From NCBI GenBank assembly GCA_964411125.1, contig CAYPJU010000066.1, positions 1 to 37,090 of the forward strand: a stretch of DNA of 37,090 nt. Reading direction: 5' to 3'. Within the stretch, counting starts at the first letter, position 1, and every line of letters begins with the position of its first letter. This DNA is from JBFIHF01 sp964411125. Lineage in GTDB: Bacteria; Myxococcota_A; Bradymonadia; Bradymonadales; Bradymonadaceae. Made by a program: the position numbers and the translations under genes. This document shows positions 7,582-16,552 of the stretch, one piece after another. The notes beneath the pieces were generated by a model. It saw nothing but the letters and a program-made list of their open reading frames with translations, did no database searches and was not told where the DNA came from.

Positions 7582-10500
7582 ATGACGAATTTTCAGAACC
7601 CCCCCTTCATCGTCGGCACCCTCGCCCTCGCGCTCTTCGCGGGTTGTGCAGAGAAGAACGACGCGCCCGAGGGGATCGCCCCCGCCCGCACGATGGGGGG
7701 CGCCAAGATCAAATTCGACCTGAACGCCCGCCCTCTCCCCGAGATCCCGTTCCCCAACGACGTCGCGACGACGATCGACCCCGAGAGCCCGACCGGCCGC
7801 CGCGTCAACGTCTCCACGATGGCGGCGACGAAACTCGAGCAGAAGGTGCGGCGCCAGGCAAACGAGCTCGACGGATTCTCCCCCTACGGGCCGATTTATC
7901 TGTCGTTCGACAAGCCCCTCGACATCCACAACATTCTCGACCGACACACGGGGCCGACCCCCGACTTCGGTGACGATGCGGTGTTCCTCGTCAATGTCGA
8001 CCCCGACAGCGAGGAGTACGGCAAGCTCGAGGTGATCGACCTGGGACGTGGGAACTTCCCCGTCACGATGAAGGACCCCGACAAATACTTCGACTTCGAC
8101 CCGCGCGCGCACGGTACGAACCTGATCTTCGAATCGGTGCAGGAAGAGGACGAGAACGGCAACGGCGTCCTCGATCCCCTCGAGGACACCGACGACGACG
8201 GCGTGTGGGACACTCCCAATACGCTGACGCCTGGCGCCGATCCCCTCGCCGACGGGCAGATGCTCGAGTTCTACGAGCGCGAAACGAACACGCTGATCAT
8301 CCGCCCGCTCGACACGCTGGAGCCGGCGACGACCTACGCCGTCGTCCTGTCGCGCGCCCTCATCGACGAGGACGGCCTCGCGGTCGACAGCCCCTTCCCC
8401 TTCGTCAACCACGCTCGGCAGACCGAGGCGCTCGCACCGCTGAAACGCATCCTCCCCAACGCCCTCCCCGATCGTTTCGACGAGTCGCTGGAAGCGGTGC
8501 GGTTCGCCTGGACCTTCACGACGCAGACCTCGACCTACGAGATGGAGCTGATCCGCGCCGGGATGTACGGACACGGGCCGCTGGACTGGCTCGCGAAGGC
8601 CTACCCGCCCGAGCTCGCCCTCATCCACCGGACGCAATCGCGCGAAGACGCCGAGATGGTCCTCACCACACCGGTGACCGATCTCATCAACCTCCTCTTG
8701 CAGGCGCTCGCCGCCGACCTCTCGTCGGAGGCACAGGCCGCCCTCTCGGGCTCCGCCGAAGACATCGACTACATGGTCTCGGGGAGCTACCGCACGCCCT
8801 ATTTCCTGTCCGACAAGGACGGCCGGGCCGGCACCCCCGAGGAGATGGCCCTCAACGAGAACGAGTTCGACGAGAACGAGGCCTTCCGGATCGACTACAA
8901 CTACGGCGACGCGATCGTCGGTTATGACGAAGTCACCTGGTCGTGCGTCGTGCCCAAGGAACGACCGGGGCGAAAGGCGCCCTTCCCCGTCGCGATCTAC
9001 GGTCACGGCTACGGTTCCTCGCGGCTCGAGTCGCTCGGATTCGCCCCGCTGTTCGCCAAGTTCGGGCTCGCCACCTGCGCGATCGACAACGCTGGACACG
9101 GTCTTCCGCTCGATCGGTTCGTCGGCGACCTCCCGATCGACATCGTCGGTCCGCTCGAGAACCTGGGCCTGGAGGGGCTAGACGACGCGCTCGGCCACGG
9201 CCGGCAGCGCGACCTCACCAACGACGGACTCGACGATCCGGGTGGCGACTACTGGACCGCCGACACGTTCCACACCCGCGACATGGTTCGTCAGACGACG
9301 ATCGACTACATGCAGTTCGTCCGCATCATGCGCAGCTGGGACGGCACCACCAGGTGGCCCGACTCCGTCGACGAAGACGACCCTTACGTCTCGGTTCGCC
9401 GTGACCTCGTCGCCGGCTGGGACACCAATGGCGACGGTCAACCCGAGATCGCCGGAGACTTCAACGGCGACGGCGTCGTCGACTTCGGCGGCGAGCAACC
9501 CTACTACGCCTGGGGCCAGTCGCTGGGCGGGATTCAGTCCGCCGTTCTGGTCGGCATCGACCCCGCGGTTCGCGGCGCCGCGCCCACGGCCGGTGGCGCC
9601 GGCCTGGGCGACATCGCCCTGCGTTCCACGCAGACGGGCGTCCCCGAAGCAGTCCTCCTCCGCATGTTCGGTCCGATCCTCCTCGGACGTCCGATCGAGC
9701 GATGGAACGCGGCCGAAGGGAAGTACGAGTGGACCGGCTCCTCGCAACTGGAGTGGCTGATCCCCGACTCGTTCGACGAGATCTACCTTCCGTTCGCGAC
9801 GGTCGACGGACTCGAACACGGCGACCGCATCGTCCTGCGCAACCTGCAGCGCGAGCAGCGCCCCGAGCTCGTGGAAGAAGGCTTCCTCGACTCTCGCGTC
9901 ACCGTCCGAAACGGCGTCTTCCGTACGGGCCTCGCCGCCGATGCCGTGGGAACCAACGAACGACGGCAGGAGCTCGGCTTCGACTCGAGCTTCTCGGTGC
10001 GCGATCTTCACAAACGATTCGCCGCGCCCAGGCCGGGCCTGGAGCGATCCTGGTACCTGCGACGCGGACAGCGGCAACTCCTCGACGTCGACAACGCGGA
10101 AGACGGAGACGCTGTTTTCGCTTCGTTCACGGCCGGCGACCTCCCCGACGACGTGAAGCCGGACGAGTTCTCCGTCACCTGGCGAGGCGTCATGGAGAGC
10201 CCGACCGCCGAAGCGATCACCTTCCGCATCGAGACCCAGGGTCGCGCGCAACTCTACATCGACGGCAAGCGCGTCCTCGACGTCCGCAACGGCGAAGACA
10301 CCACCCGCCAGCGCCTCGGTGAAGGACGGCTCCGCGACTTCGAGCTCCGCTTCGATCAGACCAGCGCCGACGGATTCGTGCGCCTCTTCTGGTCCGGCCC
10401 CTTCGACGAGGAACCGGTCCCCGCCGACGCGTTTACGACGCACCGTCCGCTCACCGAAGAGGAGCGCGCCGAGTACGACAAACACGTCATCGAGAACGCC

Positions 10501-11361
10501 CGCGACTGGGGCGACTCGTTCGTCATCGAGATCTACTCGGCCGACGACCTCGAGGAGCCGAAGCGAGTCATCGACACCTTCGAGCGAGACGTCTTCTACC
10601 AGAACGTTCTCTACCCCGCCGGAAGCCCGCTCGCGGCGCTGACGGAGGGGTGGGGACTGAAGCGACAGAGCCCGCAGTTCCGCCGCTTCTTCTCGATCGC
10701 ACAGATGATCCTGGCGAAGGCGGACCCCGGTTCGTACGCGCCCCACTACTTCCGAAAGCCCCTGAAGTTCGACTACGAAACCCCGCAGTTCCAGGACGGC
10801 ACGTCCAACGTGCTCGTCATCCCGACGCTCGGCGATTCGGCAGTCCCCGTGAACACCGGCCTTTCCCTCGCACGGACCGCGGGAATCCTGGACTACAAGA
10901 AGTACGATCCTCGGTACGGGATGACCCCGAACCAGTTCCTCGTTCAGCAGTACGTCTACGAAGGGATCTACTGGCTCGACCGACACGCCGGTTACCCCGA
11001 CGCGATCTACGATCCCGACGACCTCGACAACGGGCTCTTCCGGAGCACTCGCTTCGAAGACCCGGCGCGACAGCTCGACCCGAACGCCGACGCGCCGCAA
11101 CCCCTGCGCGCGACGGTCTTCACGTCGGCGGGGACCTCCGGGCTGCGTCTCCCCTACCTCGGCGTTCAAGGTGTCCACGGCTTCGACCTCCCCAAACCGG
11201 AGCGAGAGTTCGACATCGACACGTTCATGACCAACCAGGTCGGATATTACTTCGCGACCGACGGCCAGGAGCTGAGCGACGACCCGTGTCTGCAAGACGT
11301 CTTCATGACGGACTGCGCCTTCTTCGACGCCAACAACTGGAACCGCCCGGACGCTCAGTAG
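7582..11361 (+). CDS. giant lipoprotein alpha/beta hydrolase with inserted PA14 domain
   Basis: The product is 1259 residues from ATG 7582, six bases after GAGG. An in-frame GTG at 7567 overlaps the barrel gene and is less likely. The lipobox is FAGC (Cys22). The N-terminal part (IPFPNDVATTIDP) resembles bacterial virulence-factor lipase N domains. GHGYGSS at 474-480 looks like the oxyanion region and GQSLGG gives the nucleophile Ser647. A PA14-like domain lies at about 818-950 (IETQGRAQLYIDGKRVLDV, GFVRLFWSGPF). After it come GDSAVPVNTG with Asp1085 and QGVHGF with His1199, candidates for the rest of the triad. The likely role is a cell-surface or periplasmic esterase/lipase; the substrate is unknown. 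The stop is 7 bases before the GT-C gene. Confidence 0.8.
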   Translation: MTNFQNPPFIVGTLALALFAGCAEKNDAPEGIAPARTMGGAKIKFDLNARPLPEIPFPNDVATTIDPESPTGRRVNVSTMAATKLEQKVRRQANELDGFSPYGPIYLSFDKPLDIHNILDRHTGPTPDFGDDAVFLVNVDPDSEEYGKLEVIDLGRGNFPVTMKDPDKYFDFDPRAHGTNLIFESVQEEDENGNGVLDPLEDTDDDGVWDTPNTLTPGADPLADGQMLEFYERETNTLIIRPLDTLEPATTYAVVLSRALIDEDGLAVDSPFPFVNHARQTEALAPLKRILPNALPDRFDESLEAVRFAWTFTTQTSTYEMELIRAGMYGHGPLDWLAKAYPPELALIHRTQSREDAEMVLTTPVTDLINLLLQALAADLSSEAQAALSGSAEDIDYMVSGSYRTPYFLSDKDGRAGTPEEMALNENEFDENEAFRIDYNYGDAIVGYDEVTWSCVVPKERPGRKAPFPVAIYGHGYGSSRLESLGFAPLFAKFGLATCAIDNAGHGLPLDRFVGDLPIDIVGPLENLGLEGLDDALGHGRQRDLTNDGLDDPGGDYWTADTFHTRDMVRQTTIDYMQFVRIMRSWDGTTRWPDSVDEDDPYVSVRRDLVAGWDTNGDGQPEIAGDFNGDGVVDFGGEQPYYAWGQSLGGIQSAVLVGIDPAVRGAAPTAGGAGLGDIALRSTQTGVPEAVLLRMFGPILLGRPIERWNAAEGKYEWTGSSQLEWLIPDSFDEIYLPFATVDGLEHGDRIVLRNLQREQRPELVEEGFLDSRVTVRNGVFRTGLAADAVGTNERRQELGFDSSFSVRDLHKRFAAPRPGLERSWYLRRGQRQLLDVDNAEDGDAVFASFTAGDLPDDVKPDEFSVTWRGVMESPTAEAITFRIETQGRAQLYIDGKRVLDVRNGEDTTRQRLGEGRLRDFELRFDQTSADGFVRLFWSGPFDEEPVPADAFTTHRPLTEEERAEYDKHVIENARDWGDSFVIEIYSADDLEEPKRVIDTFERDVFYQNVLYPAGSPLAALTEGWGLKRQSPQFRRFFSIAQMILAKADPGSYAPHYFRKPLKFDYETPQFQDGTSNVLVIPTLGDSAVPVNTGLSLARTAGILDYKKYDPRYGMTPNQFLVQQYVYEGIYWLDRHAGYPDAIYDPDDLDNGLFRSTRFEDPARQLDPNADAPQPLRATVFTSAGTSGLRLPYLGVQGVHGFDLPKPEREFDIDTFMTNQVGYYFATDGQELSDDPCLQDVFMTDCAFFDANNWNRPDAQ

Positions 11362-11368
11362 GCGCTTC

Positions 11369-13018
11369 TTGTACCCCCGTCGTAACAAGCTTCCCCGGCT
11401 CGACCGGCTCGACCGGTACGACGTCCTCCTCGCGCTCCTCGCGTTCGTGGGGACCTTCGTCGCTCTGATGACGACGATGGACGTCGGCATCCCTCGGGAC
11501 GAAAGCTTCTACTTCCACGCTGCCCGCGAGTACTGGGGCTGGTTCGCCGAGCTCGGCGACAACTGGGAGGCCGGCAACCTCGCCGCGTCCTTCACCCAAC
11601 AGAACGTCGACAAACACTGGAGCTACAACCCCGAGCACCCGGCCCTGATAAAGGCCCTCTTCGGGATCAGCCACGCTCTCTTCCACGAGAAGCTGGGGTG
11701 GGTCAGCTCGATCGTCGGGATGCGGATCCCCGCCGTGCTCTTCGCGAGCTCCCTGTCGAGCATCGTCTACCTCTTCGGCCGGCACATCTACGGCCGTGCC
11801 GCGGGTGTGCTCGCGGTGACTTTGCTTCTGCTGCAGCCCCGTTACTTCTTCCACGCCCACCTCGCCTGCTTCGACATCCCGGTCATCGCGCTCTGGTGCG
11901 GGGTTCTCTACGCTTACTGGCGCTCCTTCACCTCGGGATGGTGGGCGCTCTGGACCGGTCTTCTGTGGGGACTCGCCCTCTCGGTGAAGCTGAACGCCTT
12001 CTTCCTCCCCGCAGTCATCGGTGCTCACTGGCTCTGGGTGACCGCCGTCGACATTCGCGAGAACGGCTGGCGAAGACCCCGCGTACCGTGGGCGTTCGTA
12101 TCGATGGCGGTCTTCGGCCCCCTCCTCTTTCTGGGGCTTTGGCCGCGCCACTGGTTCGACACGATCGAACGGATCCAGTGGTACCTGAACTTCCACCTGA
12201 AGCACGTCCACTACTTCGTCTACTACTTCGGGGAGAACATTCAGCAGCCCCCCTTCCCGATCGAGTACCCGTGGGTGATGACCGCGGTCACCGTTCCCGC
12301 CACCATTCTCCTCGCCTTCGTCATCGGCGTCGTTCTGTGGCGCCGACGATGGAGCGCGGAGTGGGACGACCGGTCGACGTGGATGCTCCTCACGATCGGG
12401 ATCGTCTTCCCCATCGCGCTCATCTCGATGCCGACGACACCGATCTTCGGGGGCGTGAAGCACTGGATGGCGGCGAACCCGCTGCTCGCAGTCGTCGCCG
12501 CCGGAGGCGTGACCCAATGCGCCTACGCCCTCGCCGTTTCCTGGCGCCTACCGGTCGCGTCCGCCGTGCGCTACCACCTCGCAGCGTTCGGGGTCGCGGC
12601 GGCGGTCGCCCTCCCTGCGCTCTCGATGAGCATCGAGAACCACCCCTACGGCACCAGCTACTACAACGAGCTGATCGGTTCGTACCGCGGTGCTGCGGAC
12701 GCTCGGATGATGCGACAGTTCTGGGGGTACTCCAGCCGCTACGCGCTCGAATGGATCGACGAAAACGCCCCCCCGAAGGGGCGCGTGTGGACCCACAACA
12801 CGACGACCTGGGCCTGGCAGGAGTACCAGCGCGCCGGTCTGGTGCGCGACGACCTTCGACCGTCCTCCGCCGTGGGGAGTCATCTCGCGCTCTACCACCA
12901 TCAGAAAGCTTTCGTGTACGTACTCACCCCGATCTGGGAGCAGTGGAACACCAGGACTCCCGCCCACGTCGTCGACGTCGACGGCGTCCCGCTCCTCAGC
13001 ATCTACCGCCGTCCCTGA
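11369..13018 (+). CDS. GT-C (PMT/ArnT-like, GT39/GT83) membrane glycosyltransferase
   Basis: The 549-residue polytopic protein has about 11 membrane segments. A basic N-terminal stretch leads into the first helix. The first outside loop carries PRDES (Asp44-Glu45), the position of the catalytic acidic pair in protein-mannosyltransferase and ArnT-type enzymes, followed by HPALIKALFG, the classical loop before helix 2. These enzymes move a sugar from a polyprenyl-phosphate carrier to protein or lipid on the outer face of the inner membrane. The start is TTG 11369, 7 bases after the hydrolase stop, with only a weak ribosome site. It may be translated by coupling. A polyprenol-phosphate-mannose synthase that could supply a donor is at 21567. 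Confidence 0.85.
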   Translation: MYPRRNKLPRLDRLDRYDVLLALLAFVGTFVALMTTMDVGIPRDESFYFHAAREYWGWFAELGDNWEAGNLAASFTQQNVDKHWSYNPEHPALIKALFGISHALFHEKLGWVSSIVGMRIPAVLFASSLSSIVYLFGRHIYGRAAGVLAVTLLLLQPRYFFHAHLACFDIPVIALWCGVLYAYWRSFTSGWWALWTGLLWGLALSVKLNAFFLPAVIGAHWLWVTAVDIRENGWRRPRVPWAFVSMAVFGPLLFLGLWPRHWFDTIERIQWYLNFHLKHVHYFVYYFGENIQQPPFPIEYPWVMTAVTVPATILLAFVIGVVLWRRRWSAEWDDRSTWMLLTIGIVFPIALISMPTTPIFGGVKHWMAANPLLAVVAAGGVTQCAYALAVSWRLPVASAVRYHLAAFGVAAAVALPALSMSIENHPYGTSYYNELIGSYRGAADARMMRQFWGYSSRYALEWIDENAPPKGRVWTHNTTTWAWQEYQRAGLVRDDLRPSSAVGSHLALYHHQKAFVYVLTPIWEQWNTRTPAHVVDVDGVPLLSIYRRP

Positions 13019-13045
13019 CGCCCCGCTCACCCCCACCTCGCCTCG

Positions 13046-13059
13046 CTGACCGCGGTCAG
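13046..13059. promoter_or_regulatory. 14-bp perfect palindrome after the GT-C gene
   Basis: CTGACCGCGGTCAG is self-complementary over all 14 bases, 27 bases past the GT-C stop. It has no loop, so it looks more like a dimeric protein site than a terminator. Its role is unknown. Confidence 0.3.
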
Positions 13060-13127
13060 AGTCGAACGTCCACGCCAGGACCTCTCTCCCGACCGAGACC
13101 CTCTCCGAGTCGATCCCGAAAAAAAGT

Positions 13128-13164
13128 TTTGCCGGTCCGGAGTAGCAGCGTGTCCCACATGTAG
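13128..13164 (+). promoter_or_regulatory. bipartite promoter-like motif upstream of the Cys/Gly-rich lipoprotein
   Basis: TTTGCC at 13128-13133, then 16 bases, then GTGTCCCACATGTAG at 13150-13164, 49 bases before the ATG. The same arrangement stands before the cytochrome lipoprotein (14957-14993), with identical spacing and 13 of 15 matches in the right part. The spacing and a CGTGTC right box would suit an ECF-sigma promoter, but no specific sigma factor can be named. Confidence 0.5.
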
Positions 13165-13213
13165 ACGCGGCACCTACACCGCCTCACAACAAACCGAGAC
13201 CGACGGAGCGACC

Positions 13214-14098
13214 ATGAAAACCGAACTGATGAAGAAAATCGTGATCTGTGCCCTCGCTGGCTGCGGGCTCGCCGCCTGTACAGGCCAGGGCGAGTTCACC
13301 GAGTTGGAGACCCAGGCCGCTTCGCTGTCGGAGACGATGGAGGCGATCGAGCGTTGCGGGGAGACGATGTCGACCCCCGACGGGCAGCCGAGCGAGCACT
13401 ACCGCGACTGTCTCGAAGACCACGGCGTGGAGGGTGCCGACTCCCCCCGAGACGTCTGCAACGACCTGCGCGAACGCTGCGACCGAGCGATCGCCGACTA
13501 CGGTGTGAACTGTGAGAATCCTGCCGACGATCTCGAAGACATCGTCTGCGACGTCGCCGACTACGCCGACGACTGCGGCGCGGGTGACCCCGGTCAGCCC
13601 GGCCGCGAGGGAGGCGGAGCCGACGGTGACAGCCCCGATGGCCCAGAGGGGAATCGCGACGGTGGAGCCGACGGCTCCGAAGACGGCGGGGACTTCTGCG
13701 ACGACGTGCGAGAGACCGCCAGCGAGAACGAGGAGTCGACCCTCACGCACCAGTTCCCCGAGTGCTTCGGCGGCGGCGACACCCCGGGCGAGAACGAGTG
13801 CGCCGAAGGAGACGCCTGCGTCCCCGACGGCGAGCGCGAAGGTGAAGGTGGAACCGACCCGTGCCGGTCGATCGAGAATCCCGAAGACCTCGAGGAGTGC
13901 CGGGACGGTAGCGGCGGCGAAGGGGGTGGATGGAACGGCGGCGGCGACTGCGAAGGCGAAAACTGTCCCGGAGGCGACTCGGGCTGGAGCGGAACCGAGG
14001 CCGAGATGTGCCAGAGACTGATGGAAGAGATGCGGGAGTGCCAGAGCGAAGCCGACTGTGCCGACGTCCGTGAACTCTTCGAGGAACACTGCCTCTGA
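13214..14098 (+). CDS. Cys- and Gly/Asp-rich lipoprotein
   Basis: The 294-residue protein starts at ATG 13214, six bases after GGAG. The lipobox is LAAC (Cys22). The mature protein has several small Cys-containing helical modules (MEAIERCGETM with DCLEDHG; VCNDLRERCDRA; DFCDDVRETA; a final module from MCQRLMEEM to EEHCL). They are joined by long Gly/Asp/Glu linkers. Cys pairs spaced about 10-15 residues apart on helices suggest disulphide-pinned helical hairpins in an oxidising compartment. I recognise no family. It is probably an outer-membrane or surface lipoprotein. It is transcribed alone, from the motif at 13128, and ends at a strong bidirectional terminator. Confidence 0.75.
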   Translation: MKTELMKKIVICALAGCGLAACTGQGEFTELETQAASLSETMEAIERCGETMSTPDGQPSEHYRDCLEDHGVEGADSPRDVCNDLRERCDRAIADYGVNCENPADDLEDIVCDVADYADDCGAGDPGQPGREGGGADGDSPDGPEGNRDGGADGSEDGGDFCDDVRETASENEESTLTHQFPECFGGGDTPGENECAEGDACVPDGEREGEGGTDPCRSIENPEDLEECRDGSGGEGGGWNGGGDCEGENCPGGDSGWSGTEAEMCQRLMEEMRECQSEADCADVRELFEEHCL

Positions 14099-14120
14099 GT
14101 CGCGCAAATACCAAAAACAA

Positions 14121-14148
14121 AGCGGCGGGTCGATTACGACCCGCCGCT
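14121..14148. terminator. bidirectional intrinsic terminator
   Basis: AGCGGCGGGTCG, loop ATTA and CGACCCGCCGCT form a perfect 12-bp stem between two convergent genes. On the minus strand the hairpin is followed by TTTGTTTTTGG. On the plus strand it is followed by CTTCGTTTG. It should stop transcription from both sides. Confidence 0.85.
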
Positions 14149-14169
14149 CTTCGTTTGCCTGGCGCCTTC

Positions 14170-14790
14170 TCAGGAGAGAATGCGTCCGATGATCTTCTTG
14201 GTGAGCTTGAACAGGAGCCCCGGGATCGAAGGACGGCTCTTCGTCGCTACCGGAGGCCGGTACGTAGTCCGCGGGCGGTCCGATCCGCTGCGGGACGACG
14301 ACCCGGAAGACGCAGCGGCGGGCTTCTTCGGTGCTTCCGATTTACTCGCATCCGCGGACGCCGCATTGGGCTTCGCAGCGGACTCTGGGGTCTTGGCTGC
14401 GACCTTCTTCGGAGCTTCCTTCTTCGGCGCTTCTTTCTTCGTATCCGCCTTCTTCGGCTCGCTCTTCTTCGTATCCGCAGACTTCTTCGGAGTCGACTTG
14501 GCCTTCTTTTCGTCCGACTTCTTGGTCGTCGTCTTGGTCGCCTTCTTCGGCGTCTCGGCCTTCGCCGGTGCCGCGGGCGCATCCGCCATCGACTTCGCAG
14601 ATTTCAGGATCGCCTTCTCCTTCGCGGCCCCGATCCCCTTGATCTCCTGCAGCTTCCCGCCCTCAGCGGCTTTGATGAGGTCTTCGATCGACCGAACTCC
14701 GAGCTCGTCGTAGGCACGTTCCGCGTAGGTCGGCCCGAGGTTCTTCACTTCGGCGAGGGTCTCGACAACTTTCGCTTTGCTTGCAGGCAT
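14170..14790 (-). CDS. helix-hairpin-helix DNA-binding protein with histone-H1-like Lys tail
   Basis: The product is 206 residues from ATG 14790. An upstream ATG at 14844 would add 18 residues not obviously part of the fold. Residues 8-66 contain two HhH motifs (LAEVKNLGPTYAERA at 12-26; LQEIKGIGAAKEKAI at 47-61), as in the N domains of PolX and other non-specific DNA binders. Residues 70-160 are low-complexity Lys/Ala/Pro/Thr/Ser with repeated PKK, TKK and KKS words, like histone H1 tails. The C terminus (RPSIPGLLFKLTKKIIGRIL) is a basic amphipathic helix. I infer a nucleoid-associated protein. H1-like tails also occur in other high-GC bacteria fused to other DNA-binding domains. The terminator at 14121 ends the gene. 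Confidence 0.8.
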   Translation of the reverse strand: MPASKAKVVETLAEVKNLGPTYAERAYDELGVRSIEDLIKAAEGGKLQEIKGIGAAKEKAILKSAKSMADAPAAPAKAETPKKATKTTTKKSDEKKAKSTPKKSADTKKSEPKKADTKKEAPKKEAPKKVAAKTPESAAKPNAASADASKSEAPKKPAAASSGSSSRSGSDRPRTTYRPPVATKSRPSIPGLLFKLTKKIIGRILS

Positions 14791-14956
14791 GTAGTCACTC
14801 TTCGATAGCGTTTCGTGAATGCGTCTCAATATATCTCGGTTCACCCGGAGTCAACCTTGCCCCCGACGATGCCGCTCCGAGACCCTCGTTTTCCTCGTAC
14901 GTCCCCCTCGAAACTCCCGCGAGAACGAAGCCTGCTCTCCAAGTTCTTCGCTCCCG

Positions 14957-14993
14957 TTTGCCATCGCGCGCCGATCACGTGTCTCACCTGTAG
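14957..14993 (+). promoter_or_regulatory. bipartite promoter-like motif upstream of the cytochrome lipoprotein
   Basis: TTTGCC at 14957-14962, 16 bases, then GTGTCTCACCTGTAG at 14979-14993, 33 bases before ATG 15027. It is the second copy of the motif at 13128-13164 with the same spacing. The two flanking sequences are otherwise unrelated, which argues that the motif is functional. Confidence 0.5.
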
Positions 14994-15026
14994 TCCGATG
15001 TAGGGCCACCGTCACCGAGGTACGAC

Positions 15027-16535
15027 ATGTCGACGTTCTGGAGATTCGCGACGCTGCTGGGCGCTACCCTCTTCCTGATCGCTTGCGGCGACGGACGATT
15101 CGAAATCTCGACCCCCGCGAGCCATACGGCCGATCCCGCTCCCGCAGGCACCGTAGAACAGAAGGCCGACAGCAGCCTGCCACCCTACGTCCCGCCGGCC
15201 GCCCCCGTCGGCGATACGGAACCGGAGGAGATCGACGACAGCCACCTCGAAGCGCTCTTCAACGTCTACGAGCTCGACTACCTCGACGGGCTTCCGAACG
15301 GAGAGGAACAACGCGATTCCCTCTGCAGTCGCGGCTTCGCCGACAAACTGTCGCGCTGGTTCTGTGGGTCGCCCGGCGGCACGGCGAGCAACCTCGACGA
15401 CCTGCTCGTCGCGCTGGAACTCAAAGAGCTCGGCGCCTCCACCCCGAAGAAATTCGCCGCCACGGGGCACTCCACGTCCCTCGTGTCCCGGCGCACGTCG
15501 TCGATCAATCCGCGCGTCGTCTACTTTCCGTCCGGCGAGGTCGGTCGGGGAGACGACTGGGTCACGGCAGGGTTCGTACGCGGGGACTTCTTCGTCGAAG
15601 TCGCGGCGTGGGATCCGTCGCGCGACGAGATGAACCTCTACCTGGTGAAAGCGGAGAAACCGTGCGAGCCAGACTGTACCCACGCCGACCGGTTCCTCCC
15701 TCAGTCGGAGATCGGCTGGGAGTCGATCACCGTGTACGCCGCCGAAGATCTGCAGAACACCGCGCTCGATTGCCTCGGTTGCCACCAACCCGGAGGCCCG
15801 GGAATGCCGCGGATGCTCCGGATGCAGGAGCTCGTCATTCCCTGGACCCACTGGTTCGAACCGGACTTCGCGTCCCGTGCGCTCCTCGACCAGTTCCGTC
15901 TCGCGCACGACGGCGACGAGCGCTACGGCACGATACCGGTCTCACGCTTCGACGAGAGCGACCCGGCAGCGCTCGAGGCGTTCATCCGCGCGGTGGGATA
16001 CGGGGAGCAACCCAACATGTACGACGGAGCGATCATCAACGCGGACCTTCCCGACATGACGACGCCGACACCGATGTGGCGCGACCTTTACGATGCCGCC
16101 GTGGCGGGTGCCGCCATCTCGCCCCCCTATTTCGGCATCGACCCCTTCGATCGCGACGCGATCATCGAGAAGGTGAGCGCCTACCGCGCGGTGGTCTCGG
16201 GAGACGCTCCCCGCTCGTCGATGCCCGACCTGAACGATGTCTTTCGCGACGACGCGCACGACGAGCTGGGCTTCGAACCCGCCGAAGGACTCGACGCGAA
16301 GGGGATCGTGATGCACCGATGCGGCTCGTGCCACACCGACCGCGGGACTGACCTGAGCCGCGACAACTTCGTCGCGACCGACTTCCCCGACCGCCTCACC
16401 GAGCGTCAGAAGGACGCGGTGGCGAACCGAATTCGGCTCGGCAAGTCTTCGCTTCTCCGAATGCCCCCGACGCTCTTCAGTGACCTCGCCCCCGAACACA
16501 TCGACACGGTGCTGCGGGCGATCGACCGCCAGTGA
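15027..16535 (+). CDS. diheme cytochrome c lipoprotein
   Basis: The 502-residue protein starts at ATG 15027 after GAGG and has lipobox LIAC (Cys20). Two c-type haem motifs are seen: CLGCH at 249-253 and CGSCH at 432-436. RMPP at 478-481 could supply the distal Met for the second haem, as in class I cytochromes c. Additional Cys residues (103 in WFCG, 213 and 217 in EKPCEPDC) may form disulphides. The long N-terminal part has no recognised domain. It should act in the periplasm or on the outer membrane in electron transfer. No oxidase or cytochrome maturation gene lies nearby. The stop is 17 bases from the convergent recC stop, with no terminator between. Confidence 0.8.
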   Translation: MSTFWRFATLLGATLFLIACGDGRFEISTPASHTADPAPAGTVEQKADSSLPPYVPPAAPVGDTEPEEIDDSHLEALFNVYELDYLDGLPNGEEQRDSLCSRGFADKLSRWFCGSPGGTASNLDDLLVALELKELGASTPKKFAATGHSTSLVSRRTSSINPRVVYFPSGEVGRGDDWVTAGFVRGDFFVEVAAWDPSRDEMNLYLVKAEKPCEPDCTHADRFLPQSEIGWESITVYAAEDLQNTALDCLGCHQPGGPGMPRMLRMQELVIPWTHWFEPDFASRALLDQFRLAHDGDERYGTIPVSRFDESDPAALEAFIRAVGYGEQPNMYDGAIINADLPDMTTPTPMWRDLYDAAVAGAAISPPYFGIDPFDRDAIIEKVSAYRAVVSGDAPRSSMPDLNDVFRDDAHDELGFEPAEGLDAKGIVMHRCGSCHTDRGTDLSRDNFVATDFPDRLTERQKDAVANRIRLGKSSLLRMPPTLFSDLAPEHIDTVLRAIDRQ

Positions 16536-16552
16536 CTCCCGGCCTCCTCGGG

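Noticed and set aside
9178..11490. 770-codon minus-strand open frame opposite the hydrolase and GT-C genes
   Set aside because: It crosses two real genes on the other strand, has antisense-type composition, and no recognisable motif; third-position GC bias keeps the frame open.
14155..14808. Leu/Arg-rich plus-strand frame opposite the H1-like gene
   Set aside because: Its RLL/RRL pattern is the antisense of the Lys-rich tail codons and it has no start signal.
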